64,000 nt of DNA. Source: SG8-40 sp963792855. Lineage in GTDB: Bacteria; Pseudomonadota; Gammaproteobacteria; Burkholderiales; Eutrophovitaceae. The notes beneath the pieces are model-generated. The model did not search any database. It had not been told where the DNA came from and saw nothing but the letters and a program-made list of their open reading frames with translations. The position numbers and the translations under genes are program-made. Position 1 is the stretch's first letter. Each line of letters begins with the position of its first letter. The stretch spans positions 62,001-126,000 of the forward strand of contig CAWBXZ010000005.1 in the NCBI GenBank assembly GCA_963792855.1. The letters run 5' to 3'. Below are positions 35,306-44,054 of this stretch, one piece after another.

Positions 35306-35340
35306 ATGCAACGGCCGGCATTCAGTGCCGGCCGTTGCAT
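35306..35340. repeat. Perfect 15-bp stem-loop between rplY and pth
   Basis: Arms at 35306-35320 and 35326-35340 pair completely around a 5-base loop (TTCAG). No T-run follows, so it is not a standard terminator; it may be a transcript-stability element or a weak terminator. Confidence 0.55.
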
Positions 35341-35368
35341 TTGCGTTGGCGTGTGATGGTGCAAATGC

Positions 35369-35935
35369 ATGAGACTTGTGGTCGGTCTCGGTAACCCCGG
35401 GCCCCAGTACGAGGCGACGCGGCATAACGCCGGCTTCTGGTGGATCGACTCGATCGCTGACGAGCTGGGCGTCAGTCTGTCGGCCGAATCCCGATTTCAT
35501 GGCGACCTTGGCAGATTCAGGCAGGCGGATGACGATTGCTGGCTGCTCAAGCCAATGACCTTCATGAACGAAAGCGGGCGTGCTGTCAGGGCGTTGTGCG
35601 ATTTTTACAAACTGGCGGTTTCAGACATGCTGGTTGTCCATGACGAGCTCGATCTGGCGCCGGGTATCGTCAAATTGAAGAAGGGCGGTGGTGTTGCCGG
35701 TCACAACGGCTTGCGCGATATTGCAGCCCACATGGGAAAAGATTTCTGGCGCTTGCGTATCGGTATTGGCCGACCTGCTGAGCGCGCGCAGGTGTCCAAC
35801 TACGTGTTGTCACCGCCACGCAAGGAAGAAGCCGGGCTGATCACGCAGTCTTTGGAACGCAGCCTCGCCATTTGGCCTCAGCTCATGGCTGAGGATTACG
35901 ACGCCGCGATGCTCAAATTGCACACGCGCGGCTAA
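35369..35935 (+). CDS. pth: Peptidyl-tRNA hydrolase
   Basis: Recycles tRNA from dropped-off peptidyl-tRNA. The motif GLGNPGPQYEATRHNAGF holds the substrate-binding Asn9 and catalytic His19; later FMNESG and the Asp-containing VVHDELDL, plus GGGVAGHNGLRD, are all present. Length 188 aa. It lies between rplY and ychF, the standard order. Confidence 0.96.
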   Translation: MRLVVGLGNPGPQYEATRHNAGFWWIDSIADELGVSLSAESRFHGDLGRFRQADDDCWLLKPMTFMNESGRAVRALCDFYKLAVSDMLVVHDELDLAPGIVKLKKGGGVAGHNGLRDIAAHMGKDFWRLRIGIGRPAERAQVSNYVLSPPRKEEAGLITQSLERSLAIWPQLMAEDYDAAMLKLHTRG

Positions 35936-35996
35936 CGCGCCCCTGGACGAACTGGCCGGGCGGCTGGCGTTTCACACCCTTTGGAAATGGCACGAC

Positions 35997-37085
35997 ATGA
36001 AATGTGGAATTGTAGGCTTGCCCAATGTTGGCAAATCGACCCTGTTTAACGCACTGACCAAGGCCGCAATCGCTGCCGAGAACTACCCGTTTTGCACGAT
36101 TGAACCGAACGTCGGCATCGTTGAGGTGCCGGACCCGCGCCTGTCAGCGCTGACAGAGTTGGTGAAACCGCAGAAAACGATTCCTGCAATCGTCGAGTTT
36201 GTCGATATTGCGGGCCTCGTCGCAGGGGCCTCGAAGGGCGAAGGTCTCGGCAACCAGTTTCTCGCCAACATTCGGGAGACCGATGCTATCGCGCACGTTG
36301 TTCGATGTTTTTCCGATGACAATGTGGTGCATGTCAGCGGTAAGGTCGACCCCGTTTCGGATATCGAGGTGATCAATACGGAACTTGCGCTGGCCGATCT
36401 GGCGACGGTTGAGAAACAACTCGTGCGCTACGTCAAGCAGGCGCGAGCCGGCGGCGACAAGCAGGCGCAACGTCTGGTGGCCGTGTTGCAGAAAGTCGAG
36501 GCGGCCCTGAATGAAGGCCGGCCTGCCCGTACCGTCGACCTCGCCAGAGAAGAACTCGAACTCGTCCGGCCGTTGTTTCTGTTGACGATGAAGCCGACCA
36601 TGTACGTCGCAAATGTCAGCGAGAATGGCTTTACCGATAATCCCCTGCTGGATACGGTGACCAGGCTGGGTGCTGCCGAAGGCGCCCCGGTGGTGGCGAT
36701 TTGCGCAGCGCTAGAAGCGCAGATTTTCGACATGAGTGACGAGGACAAGAAGTTGTTCCTTGCAGACATGGGACTGGAGGAGCCTGGACTGGATCGCCTG
36801 ATACGGGCGGCCTATGATCTGCTGGGGTTGCAGACCTATTTCACCGCCGGCGAAAAAGAGGTGCGGGCGTGGACCATTCGAAAGGGAGACACCGCGCCGC
36901 GGGCGGCCGGGGTTATACACACCGATTTTGAAAAAGGATTCATACGCGCCGAAGTCATTGGCTATGATGACTACGTTTCCCTGGGGGGCGAGGGTGCAGC
37001 CAAAGAAGCGGGAAAGATGCGCCTCGAAGGCAAGGAATACGTCGTTCATGATGGCGATGTGGTGCACTTTCGCTTCAATGTCTAG
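35997..37085 (+). CDS. ychF: Redox-regulated ATPase YchF (Obg family)
   Basis: OLA1/YchF P-loop NTPase linked to ribosomes and oxidative stress. G1 is GLPNVGKSTLFN (residues 7-18) and G3 is VDIAGLVAGAS. The atypical G4 explains ATP rather than GTP preference in the family. A C-terminal TGS domain ends EYVVHDGDVVHFRFNV, the canonical YchF ending. Length 362 aa. Confidence 0.96.
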   Translation: MKCGIVGLPNVGKSTLFNALTKAAIAAENYPFCTIEPNVGIVEVPDPRLSALTELVKPQKTIPAIVEFVDIAGLVAGASKGEGLGNQFLANIRETDAIAHVVRCFSDDNVVHVSGKVDPVSDIEVINTELALADLATVEKQLVRYVKQARAGGDKQAQRLVAVLQKVEAALNEGRPARTVDLAREELELVRPLFLLTMKPTMYVANVSENGFTDNPLLDTVTRLGAAEGAPVVAICAALEAQIFDMSDEDKKLFLADMGLEEPGLDRLIRAAYDLLGLQTYFTAGEKEVRAWTIRKGDTAPRAAGVIHTDFEKGFIRAEVIGYDDYVSLGGEGAAKEAGKMRLEGKEYVVHDGDVVHFRFNV

Positions 37086-37354
37086 CCGCAGTTCCCGCCA
37101 TCCCTGCTGGCCGGACCCAGGTACGATCAGGCTCGGCATGGATCGTCTCCGGAGGCTGTTGCGACAAGGTGCGGGGTGGACGCTATGCTAGACTTCGCCG
37201 CCTGTATTTTGTACGCGCTTTGGCAACAGTCCAGGCGGCAGGCGTTTGAGAAAAGCGGCGTGCCTGGTGCGTGACTCGATTGAGCGGTTCGTCGGTCGCC
37301 TGAAGAGTCAACACCCGGACGACTTAACACCGTGGATAATTTTCGGATAGCGAT
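37086..37354. other. Intergenic region upstream of yebC
   Basis: 269 bases with no gene. The best promoter-like pair is TTGCGA near 37159 and TATGCT near 37184, but the 19-base spacing is long. Nothing else stands out. Confidence 0.35.
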
Positions 37355-38083
37355 ATGGCGGGCCATAGCAAATGGGCGAACATCAAGCATCGCAAGGCTG
37401 CGGCCGATGCGAAGCGCGGGAAAATATTCACGCGGTTGATAAAGGAAATCACCGTCGCTTCGCGCCTGGGCGGACCTGACACTGGCTCGAATCCGCGGTT
37501 GCGTCTTGCCGTAGACAAGGCGCTCGACAGCAATATGCCCAAGGACACGATCGAGCGTGCCATCAAGAAAGGTGCGGGAGAACTCGAGGATGTGAGCTAC
37601 GAGGAAATCCGTTATGAAGGCTACGGCATCGGCGGGGCGGCGGTCATGGTGGACTGCATGACGGACAACCGTACCCGGACCGTCGCCGACGTGCGGCATG
37701 TCTTTTCCAAACACGGCGGTAACCTGGGTACGGACGGATCGGTGGCATTTCTGTTCCGGCATTGCGGCCAGCTGGTATTTTCGCCGGGAATCGACGAAGA
37801 GGTGGTGATGGAAGCGGCGCTCGAAGCTGGTGCTGAAGACATCGTCAGCAACGATGACGATTCGGTCGAAGTCATCACGGATCCGGGCAGTTTTGCCAGC
37901 GTGAAGGAAGCGCTTGAAAGGGCCGGACTCAAGGCGGAGTATGCCGAGGTCACCTACAAACCCACGACCGAGAATGTGCTCGAAGGCGAAGATGCCGGGC
38001 GCATGCAGAAATTGCTCGATGCGCTGGAGGCGCTCGATGACGTTCAGGAGGTTTACACAACGGCGGTGCTCGATACCGACTAG
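37355..38083 (+). CDS. yebC: YebC/PmpR family DNA-binding regulatory or translation protein
   Basis: YebC-family protein, first gene of the yebC-ruvC-ruvA-ruvB group. The N-terminus MAGHSKWANIKHRKAAADAKR and the three-domain length (242 aa) are diagnostic. Family members act as transcriptional regulators (PmpR, EdpR) and more recent work links them to relief of ribosome stalling at proline stretches; which applies here cannot be told from sequence. Confidence 0.95.
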   Translation: MAGHSKWANIKHRKAAADAKRGKIFTRLIKEITVASRLGGPDTGSNPRLRLAVDKALDSNMPKDTIERAIKKGAGELEDVSYEEIRYEGYGIGGAAVMVDCMTDNRTRTVADVRHVFSKHGGNLGTDGSVAFLFRHCGQLVFSPGIDEEVVMEAALEAGAEDIVSNDDDSVEVITDPGSFASVKEALERAGLKAEYAEVTYKPTTENVLEGEDAGRMQKLLDALEALDDVQEVYTTAVLDTD

Positions 38084-38136
38084 AGGCGTCTTTGCCTCGG
38101 CCGGCAAGAGTGACGAAGGCGCGTACCGGTAGCGGT

Positions 38137-38655
38137 ATGCGAATTCTCGGTATTGACCCGGGTTTGCGCGTTACCGGGTTCGGGCTGGTTGAGAAAAACG
38201 GACAGAAAATTTCTTATGTCACCAGTGGGCGCATCCGCACCCCTGACGCACAGCTGCCTGAACGCATCAAGTCCATACTCGAGGGGCTCGCCGAGGTGAT
38301 GGAGCAGGGCCAACCAGATCAGGTAGCCATCGAAAAAGTGTTTGTCAATGTCAATCCGCAATCAACATTGCTGCTTGGGCAGGCCCGGGGTGCGGCAATC
38401 TGTGCCGCGGTTGGCAAGCACCTGCCGGTAGCCGAGTACACCGCCTTGCAGATCAAGCAAGCGGTAGTGGGCAACGGTCACGCGAAAAAGGAGCAGGTTC
38501 AGGAAATGGTGCGCCGGCTTCTGTCGTTGCCCGCTGCGCCAGGTGCCGACGCCGCGGACGCACTGGCATGTGCCATCTGTCACGCACACGGTGGCCTGGG
38601 GCTCGGCGCTTTGGCAACCGCCGGATATCGAATGCGCAAGGGGAGGCTGGTTTGA
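38137..38655 (+). CDS. ruvC: Holliday-junction resolvase RuvC
   Basis: Endonuclease cutting Holliday junctions moved by RuvAB. The acidic triad and partner are visible: D7 in ILGIDPG, E66 in AIEKVF, and D138/D141 in GADAADALACAICHAH. The ATG at 38137 gives the canonical N-terminus; an in-frame TTG 45 bases upstream would add unrelated residues. Length 172 aa. Its TGA overlaps the ruvA TTG start. Confidence 0.96.
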   Translation: MRILGIDPGLRVTGFGLVEKNGQKISYVTSGRIRTPDAQLPERIKSILEGLAEVMEQGQPDQVAIEKVFVNVNPQSTLLLGQARGAAICAAVGKHLPVAEYTALQIKQAVVGNGHAKKEQVQEMVRRLLSLPAAPGADAADALACAICHAHGGLGLGALATAGYRMRKGRLV

Positions 38656-39233
38656 TTGGGCGGTTGACCGGAGTGCTGCTGGAAAAGCATCCCCCCATGG
38701 TCGCGCTCGAAGTGCAGGGTGTGGCGTACGAACTCGACGTGCCGATGAGCACGTTGTATCAGCTGCCGGCGACTGGTGCGACGATTACATTGTTTACCCA
38801 TCTGCTGGTGCGTGAGGATGCTCACCTGCTGTACGGTTTTGCAACCGACCAGGAGCGACAGTTGTTTCGCCAGCTGCTGCGTGTCAACGGGGTCGGCGCG
38901 CGTACTGCACTGGCCATCCTCTCGGGTTTGTCGGCGCAGGAACTGCAGCATGCCGTCGCTGCGCAAGACACCGGGCGGCTGATCCGGATACCGGGAATCG
39001 GCAAGAAAACGGCGGAGCGCCTGATGCTGGAGCTAAAAGACCGGCTGTCAGGCGCGATTGGCGATCCCGGGCAGGGCAGTGCGCCCAGCGTTCGCAATGA
39101 CGCACTGCGCGCCCTTCTGGCGCTCGGATACAGCGAGAAAGAGGCCGGCGCGGCATTGTCCAAAGTCGCGCCTGAGCTATCCGTTTCCGAGTCGATCCGC
39201 CAGGCGCTAAAGCTGTTGTCGAAATCATCCTGA
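38652..39233 (+). CDS. ruvA: Holliday-junction DNA-binding helicase subunit RuvA
   Basis: Tetrameric junction-binding protein. The N-terminal OB fold begins (M)IGRLTGVLLEK. Two helix-hairpin-helix motifs are seen: LLRVNGVGARTALAILSGL and LIRIPGIGKKTAERLMLEL. The C-terminal domain III is SEKEAGAALSKV. The start is TTG at 38652 inside a TTGA overlap with ruvC; the 193-aa length supports it. ruvB is not adjacent, because a DUF2059 gene intervenes. Confidence 0.95.
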   Translation: MIGRLTGVLLEKHPPMVALEVQGVAYELDVPMSTLYQLPATGATITLFTHLLVREDAHLLYGFATDQERQLFRQLLRVNGVGARTALAILSGLSAQELQHAVAAQDTGRLIRIPGIGKKTAERLMLELKDRLSGAIGDPGQGSAPSVRNDALRALLALGYSEKEAGAALSKVAPELSVSESIRQALKLLSKSS

Positions 39234-39507
39234 TCGCTGTGCCAGGAGTCCTGGCCGGGGTGTGCTCACCATGCGTTGTCGAGCAGCATCGGTTGCCCTT
39301 GTGGTGATTGTCGATAATCGTTTCCGGATTCTTCAGTAACACCGTGTCGCTGCATGGCGACAACGAGCCGGGCGGATTCGTGTTCCAGCATCAATCGCGT
39401 GGGATATAATTTGCGCACGGTAATCTGACGTGCGCCCGGCGCATCGGTCGCGGCGCTCGCCGGTCAATACTTGTCAGGTGCGCCTGAGCGAAGGGACGAT
39501 AGTAAGT
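39234..39507. other. Intergenic region between ruvA and the DUF2059 gene
   Basis: 274 bases without a gene. It contains a perfect TATAAT at 39405-39410, about 98 bases before the next start, with a weak candidate -35 (TTCCAG, 39383). The DUF2059 gene, and perhaps ruvB onward, therefore probably has its own promoter. Confidence 0.45.
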
Positions 39508-40278
39508 ATGCGGGTGGTTTCTCTGTCTGTGTTTGTTGCGTTCGTTGCAGCAATGGTTTGCCTGCCGGCCTCGGCTGATGATGCCAAGGCGAACGGGGCC
39601 CGGGACTTGATCGCACTGCACGATCTGGCAACGTCAGTGGCAATCGGGAATTACTATCTCAAACAGGAATCGCTCGTTTCGATACGTTCCTACCTGGCGC
39701 GCCGCGGCCGTGATGAAAACCTCGGGGACGGCTGGAACGAAGCCAGTCCGTGGTGGCGGCAAGCTGAGGAGTCGCTGCTCGAACGCATGATGCAGAACGT
39801 CGATGTTGAGTTTTCCAACCTCGAGTGGCTGCAACCGCAATGGGTTGACCTGTACGCCAACACTTTCAGCAAGGAAGAAATTGAAGCGCTGATCGCGCAT
39901 TTCAAGACCGGCGCGGGTGCAAAGCAGTTGCAGATCATTGACCACACAATATCAACGCATGTGATGATGACCTTGAGCTTCTCCGGCAAGTTCGAGACTC
40001 TGCCGGGAATCGAGCAAGAACGGGCCACGATGCAAAATCTGTGGAATGACGAGGACGAACGCATGCGATTCTCTATCGATGGTGGTGCCAATGCCGACGC
40101 ACAGGCATTCGCGTTGTCGCCGCTGGGCAAGAAGTACTTCACGACGGTTATTCTCAACCTGACAGGCATCGTCAACCGGCGCATCGGGCAAGTTGCCGGG
40201 CAGAGGCCGGCGGCGCTCGTGCAGCTTGGGGGTAGTGAACAGCCTTTTCTGGAAGGGTTCAAGCGTGAACCGGTCTGA
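39508..40278 (+). CDS. Exported DUF2059-like protein between ruvA and ruvB
   Basis: A 256-aa protein with a clear signal peptide (cleavage after LPASA, about residue 24). The middle section WVDLYANTFSKEEIEALIAHFKTGAG follows the DUF2059 pattern: an aromatic segment, 'F-x-x-EE-(I/L)', then 'FK-x-G-x-G'. (It is split here as WVDLYANTFSKEEIEALIAH and FKTGAG.) DUF2059 proteins are periplasmic and of unknown function. Its place inside the ruvA-ruvB group is unusual. ATG 39508 is chosen because it gives the signal peptide. Confidence 0.75.
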   Translation: MRVVSLSVFVAFVAAMVCLPASADDAKANGARDLIALHDLATSVAIGNYYLKQESLVSIRSYLARRGRDENLGDGWNEASPWWRQAEESLLERMMQNVDVEFSNLEWLQPQWVDLYANTFSKEEIEALIAHFKTGAGAKQLQIIDHTISTHVMMTLSFSGKFETLPGIEQERATMQNLWNDEDERMRFSIDGGANADAQAFALSPLGKKYFTTVILNLTGIVNRRIGQVAGQRPAALVQLGGSEQPFLEGFKREPV

Positions 40279-40314
40279 AGCAGTGTGCTGCATCGCGATC
40301 CTTGAACTGCGAGG

Positions 40315-41355
40315 ATGATCGAAACTGATCGATTGATTGCACCGGCACCACTTTCTTCCCAGGAAGAGGTGATCGAAAGAGCGCTGCGCCCCCGGCACCT
40401 CGAAGACTACGTAGGCCAGGAACAGATCCGGTCCCAACTCGCCATTTTTATCGAAGCGGCGCGCCGCCGTGGTGAGGCGTTAGACCACGTTCTCTTGTTT
40501 GGGCCGCCCGGACTTGGCAAGACCACCCTGGCCCACATCATCGGGCGGGAGATGGGTGTTAACGTCCGGCAAACGTCGGGGCCGGTACTTGAGCGGCCGG
40601 GTGATCTTGCGGCGCTGCTGACCAATCTCGAGCCGAACGACGTTCTGTTTATCGACGAAATCCATCGTCTTTCGCCCATCGTGGAGGAAATACTCTATCC
40701 GGCGCTCGAGGACTACCAGATCGACATCGTCATCGGGGAGGGACCTGCGGCGCGATCGGTCAAGCTCGACCTGCCGGCGTTTACCCTGGTCGGCGCGACC
40801 ACCCGCGCGGGCATGTTGACCAATCCGTTACGTGATCGGTTCGGAATTGTGTCCCGCCTGGAGTTCTACAACGATCAGGATCTGCAAAAGATCGTGAAGC
40901 GATCCGCCGGGTTGCTCGAAGTCGAGATCGATGACGAGGGAGCGATCGAGATCGCCTCACGCTCGCGCGGTACACCCCGTGTGGCCAACCGACTGTTGCG
41001 CCGGGTGCGCGATTTTGCCGAAGTCAAGGCCGGCGGCTTCGTGGATCGGGAAACCGCGGACGCTGCGCTTGCCATGCTCGAGGTCGACACGCTCGGCCTG
41101 GATGTCATGGATCGCAAGCTGCTGCTCGCGATCATGGAAAAGTTCAACGGTGGTCCGGTCGGACTGGATAATCTTGCCGCAGCGGTCGGTGAAGCGCGCG
41201 ACACGATAGAAGACGTGCTCGAACCCTATTTGATACAGCAGGGTTATCTGCAGCGTACGCCGCGTGGCCGCATTGCCACGCCGGTCACCTATCGTCATTT
41301 TGGCCTGGCTACGCCGACCACCGGCGGTAGCGGTGAGTTGTGGCGGGAGAGCTGA
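40315..41355 (+). CDS. ruvB: Holliday-junction branch-migration ATPase RuvB
   Basis: Hexameric AAA+ motor. Walker A GPPGLGKTT is at residues 63-71, Walker B LFIDEIHRL near 111-119, and sensor 1 is GATTRAG. The C-terminal winged helix contains PYLIQQGYLQRTPRGR. Length 346 aa. Its end overlaps the likely ybgC start by 23 bases, linking ruvB to the tol-pal operon. Confidence 0.97.
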   Translation: MIETDRLIAPAPLSSQEEVIERALRPRHLEDYVGQEQIRSQLAIFIEAARRRGEALDHVLLFGPPGLGKTTLAHIIGREMGVNVRQTSGPVLERPGDLAALLTNLEPNDVLFIDEIHRLSPIVEEILYPALEDYQIDIVIGEGPAARSVKLDLPAFTLVGATTRAGMLTNPLRDRFGIVSRLEFYNDQDLQKIVKRSAGLLEVEIDDEGAIEIASRSRGTPRVANRLLRRVRDFAEVKAGGFVDRETADAALAMLEVDTLGLDVMDRKLLLAIMEKFNGGPVGLDNLAAAVGEARDTIEDVLEPYLIQQGYLQRTPRGRIATPVTYRHFGLATPTTGGSGELWRES

Positions 41356-41791
41356 GATCGCGTTCTCGACAGCTATCCGCGTGTATTTTCAGGATACCGA
41401 TGCCGGCGAAGTTGTATACCACGGCGCTTACCTGAATTTTTTCGAACGCGCGCGAACCGAATGGCTACGCCATCTCGGATTTGAACAACCGCAACTAATA
41501 CACCGATTCGGTGTCATGTTTATCGTCCGAAGCCTCGAAGTGAAGTACATGCGCCCGGCGAGGCTCGACGATCTCATCGACGTCAGTGTCGAAGTGTCCC
41601 GGATGGGGCGTGCGCAGGTGACGCTGGCGCAGGAGGTCAGTATCAAGAAGGAATCCCTGGTGCGCGCAAACGTCAATCTGGCGTGCGTCTCGACCGGAGA
41701 GTTTCGTCCGCAGCCTTTGCCCGAAGAAATCGGCGCGGCCTTTTCAGGCGCCACGGGCACGTCAACAAACAAGAGGAATGCAAAGCAATGA
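41333..41791 (+). CDS. ybgC: Tol-Pal-associated acyl-CoA thioesterase YbgC
   Basis: Hot-dog-fold thioesterase of the 4-hydroxybenzoyl-CoA thioesterase family. The active-site segment is VYFQDTDAGEVVYHGAYLNF, with the catalytic Asp in DTDAG. The start is unclear: GTG at 41333 (MSCGGRAEIAF) is the best in-frame choice and overlaps ruvB. Length 152 aa with a short extra C-terminal tail. Its TGA overlaps the tolQ ATG. Confidence 0.9.
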   Translation: MSCGGRAEIAFSTAIRVYFQDTDAGEVVYHGAYLNFFERARTEWLRHLGFEQPQLIHRFGVMFIVRSLEVKYMRPARLDDLIDVSVEVSRMGRAQVTLAQEVSIKKESLVRANVNLACVSTGEFRPQPLPEEIGAAFSGATGTSTNKRNAKQ

Positions 41792-42510
41792 GCGTCAGCG
41801 ACGATCTGTCACTACTGTCTTTGGTCACCAACGCCAGTGTGCTTGTTCAACTGGTCATGGCATTGCTTCTGGGCATGTCTCTGGTGTCCTGGTGGTTTAT
41901 TTTCCGCAAGATGTTCGTGGTGCGGGACGCTTTGCGTCGTGCTGACGAATTCGAGCGCAGCTTCTGGAGCGGGGCGGACCTGGCCACCCTGTATCAGGCA
42001 ACGGTATCGAGCCGGAACGAAGCCGGCAGTCTCGAACGTATCTTCGAATCGGGGTTTCGCGAATTCGTAAAACTGCGCAAGCAGACCGGTATCAACCTGC
42101 CGGTGCTCATGGATGGCACGCGGCGGGCGATGCGGGCAACATTTCAGCGCGAGCTTGATTATCTGGAAGCGCATCTGTCCTATCTGGCAACTGTTGGTTC
42201 AGTCAGTCCGTATATCGGTTTGTTCGGAACGGTTTGGGGCATCATGAATGCGTTTCGCGGACTGGCTAATGTCGGGCAGGCCACCCTGGCACACGTCGCG
42301 CCGGGCATCGCCGAAGCACTGGTTGCAACGGCGATGGGCCTGTTTGCGGCCATTCCTGCCGTTGTCGCCTTCAACCACTACGTCCGTCACATCGAGAGGC
42401 TTTCGACGCGTTACGACAGCTTTATGGAGGAGTTTTCGAACATTCTCCAGCGTCAGGTGAATTTCCCGTCCACGCCGCAGACGCCAGGCGCTGCCAAAGG
42501 GGGCGACTGA
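41788..42510 (+). CDS. tolQ: Tol-Pal system protein TolQ
   Basis: ExbB/MotA-like inner-membrane proton-channel subunit. It has three transmembrane helices (about residues 14-38, 130-152, 165-190) in 240 aa. The second and third contain LATVGSVSPYIGLFGTVWGI and IAEALVATAMGLFAAIPAVV, as in TolQ. I used the ATG at 41788 in the ATGA overlap with ybgC. With TolR it converts proton flow into movement of TolA. Confidence 0.95.
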   Translation: MSVSDDLSLLSLVTNASVLVQLVMALLLGMSLVSWWFIFRKMFVVRDALRRADEFERSFWSGADLATLYQATVSSRNEAGSLERIFESGFREFVKLRKQTGINLPVLMDGTRRAMRATFQRELDYLEAHLSYLATVGSVSPYIGLFGTVWGIMNAFRGLANVGQATLAHVAPGIAEALVATAMGLFAAIPAVVAFNHYVRHIERLSTRYDSFMEEFSNILQRQVNFPSTPQTPGAAKGGD

Positions 42511-42511
42511 A

Positions 42512-42928
42512 ATGACGGTGCGACGCCAGCGCCGGCTTATGAACCAGATCAATGTCGTGCCGTACATTGACGTCATGCTGGTACTTTTGGTGATTTTCAT
42601 GGTCACGGCACCGTTGCTCAATCCGGGCGTCGTCGAATTGCCTACGATCGGTGAGTCCTCCCGGCCGCCGACGCAGCCGCTGGAAGTCACGATACGCGCG
42701 AACGGCAATCTGTCTTACGTTGACCGGCAGACCTCGTCTGCGTCACGCGCCGTTTCATCGCAGGAACTCGTGGAAGTCATCCAGACCAAGCAGGAGAAGA
42801 ACCCGGAACAGCCGGTCGTGATTTCGGCCGACAAAGCCGTCCGGTACGAGAAGGTAATGGAAGTGATGGACCTGTTGCAAAAGCTCCAGGTGCAGCGGGT
42901 CGGCTTGATGGCGGTTCCGAAAGGCTGA
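42512..42928 (+). CDS. tolR: Tol-Pal system protein TolR
   Basis: ExbD-like subunit. Its single helix carries the essential proton-accepting Asp20 (INVVPYIDVMLVLLVIFMV); the rest is periplasmic and contains the peptidoglycan-facing domain. Length 138 aa. The TGA shares a base with the tolA ATG. Confidence 0.95.
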   Translation: MTVRRQRRLMNQINVVPYIDVMLVLLVIFMVTAPLLNPGVVELPTIGESSRPPTQPLEVTIRANGNLSYVDRQTSSASRAVSSQELVEVIQTKQEKNPEQPVVISADKAVRYEKVMEVMDLLQKLQVQRVGLMAVPKG

Positions 42929-44049
42929 TGCACACGGTTCCTGAGCCAGGGAGAACCGCTTCGGTTCTGTTGGCGGTCTTTATCCACGTCCTTTTTTTCG
43001 GACTGCTTTTCTTTGGAATCAGTTGGCAGAAGGTACAGGTCGACCCGGTAATCGTTGAGTACTGGGAGGCAACGCCGCCGACCCCCGAGGTCAAGCCCGA
43101 GCCGGAACCGAAACCGGAGCCCAAGCCAGAACCCAAGCCGGAGCCGAAACCGGAGCCCAAGCCGGAGCCGGTTCCCGAAGTGCCGAAGCAGACGTTGCCT
43201 GAGCCGAAACCGGTACCAACGCAGGCGGCGGTCGAGCCACCCAGGCCGGAGCCCAAGCCCGCACCGACGCCACCGGCGGCAGAGCCGCCGAAGCCGAGTC
43301 AGGCGGAGATCGAGCTACGGGAGAAGGAGCGAAAGCAGCGGGAGGCCGAGCTCAAACGGCAGGCGGAGCTAAAACGGGCAGAGGAAGAAAAGAAGCGGCT
43401 GGAAGAGGAACGAAGGAAGAAAGAAGAGGAAGAGCGGCGCCGGCTGGAAGAGGAACAGCGAAAGAAAGAGGAAGAAGAGAAGAAGAAAAAACAGGAAGAA
43501 GAGCGAAGAAAGCTGGCGGAAGAAGAACGCAAGCGCATCGAAGAGGCGCAGCGCCAGGAGCAGCTGCGGCTCGAAGAAGAGCAGAGGCTTGCGGAGCAGG
43601 AGCGGCTGCGGCTGGAACGCGAAGCGGCCGAGAGGCGCAAACGGGAAGAGGAACTGGCGCAACAGCGTGAAGCGGCGCGCCAGGAGCAGCTCAGGCGCGA
43701 ACGCGCCGAAAAGGAAAGGGTTGAAAAGGAAAGGGCTGCAGCAGCGGCCCGCGCGGCAGAGCAGTCCCTGGTTGACGATTTCAAGGCGCGCATTAGCGCC
43801 AAGGTACGTCAGCGTGTGGTGATCCCGCCGGATATTCCCGGAAACCCCGAGGCGGTTTACGAAGTGATATTGTTGCCGGGAGGAGATGTTCTCCAGGCAA
43901 CCCTGAAAAAGTCCAGCGGAGTGCCGGCGTACGATACTGCAGTGGCAAGAGCGATCGATGCGGCTCAGCCGCTTCCGGTACCGGATGATCCGAAGCTGTT
44001 CCAGCGGTACTTCAGAAAATTCAATTTGTCTTTCCGACCCAGAGAGTAA
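42928..44049 (+). CDS. tolA: Tol-Pal system protein TolA with Pro-rich and coiled-coil linkers
   Basis: Energy-transducing protein reaching from the inner membrane to Pal/TolB. It has an N-terminal helix (about residues 12-32), a Pro-Glu-Pro-Lys repeat tract (about 54-115), and a very long Glu/Lys/Arg coiled coil (about 128-285). The C-terminal globular domain contains KVRQRVVIPPDIPGNPEAVY. The PEPKP tract is TonB-like and lies before the classical helical domain II. Length 373 aa. Short nucleotide repeats underlie the tract, so its length could vary between strains. Confidence 0.93.
   Translation: MHTVPEPGRTASVLLAVFIHVLFFGLLFFGISWQKVQVDPVIVEYWEATPPTPEVKPEPEPKPEPKPEPKPEPKPEPKPEPVPEVPKQTLPEPKPVPTQAAVEPPRPEPKPAPTPPAAEPPKPSQAEIELREKERKQREAELKRQAELKRAEEEKKRLEEERRKKEEEERRRLEEEQRKKEEEEKKKKQEEERRKLAEEERKRIEEAQRQEQLRLEEEQRLAEQERLRLEREAAERRKREEELAQQREAARQEQLRRERAEKERVEKERAAAAARAAEQSLVDDFKARISAKVRQRVVIPPDIPGNPEAVYEVILLPGGDVLQATLKKSSGVPAYDTAVARAIDAAQPLPVPDDPKLFQRYFRKFNLSFRPRE
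43098..43173 (+). repeat. Tandem hexanucleotide-like repeats encoding (PEPK)n in tolA
   Basis: About a dozen degenerate 6-base units of the type GAGCCG/AAGCCG encode alternating Pro-Glu-Pro-Lys. Synonymous changes between units show the tract is not freshly expanded. Confidence 0.7.
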
Positions 44050-44054
44050 ATGCG

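Noticed and set aside
43098..43173. CRISPR-like or minisatellite array
   Set aside because: The short repeats are in frame and encode the PEPK linker of TolA; no spacers of constant length exist.
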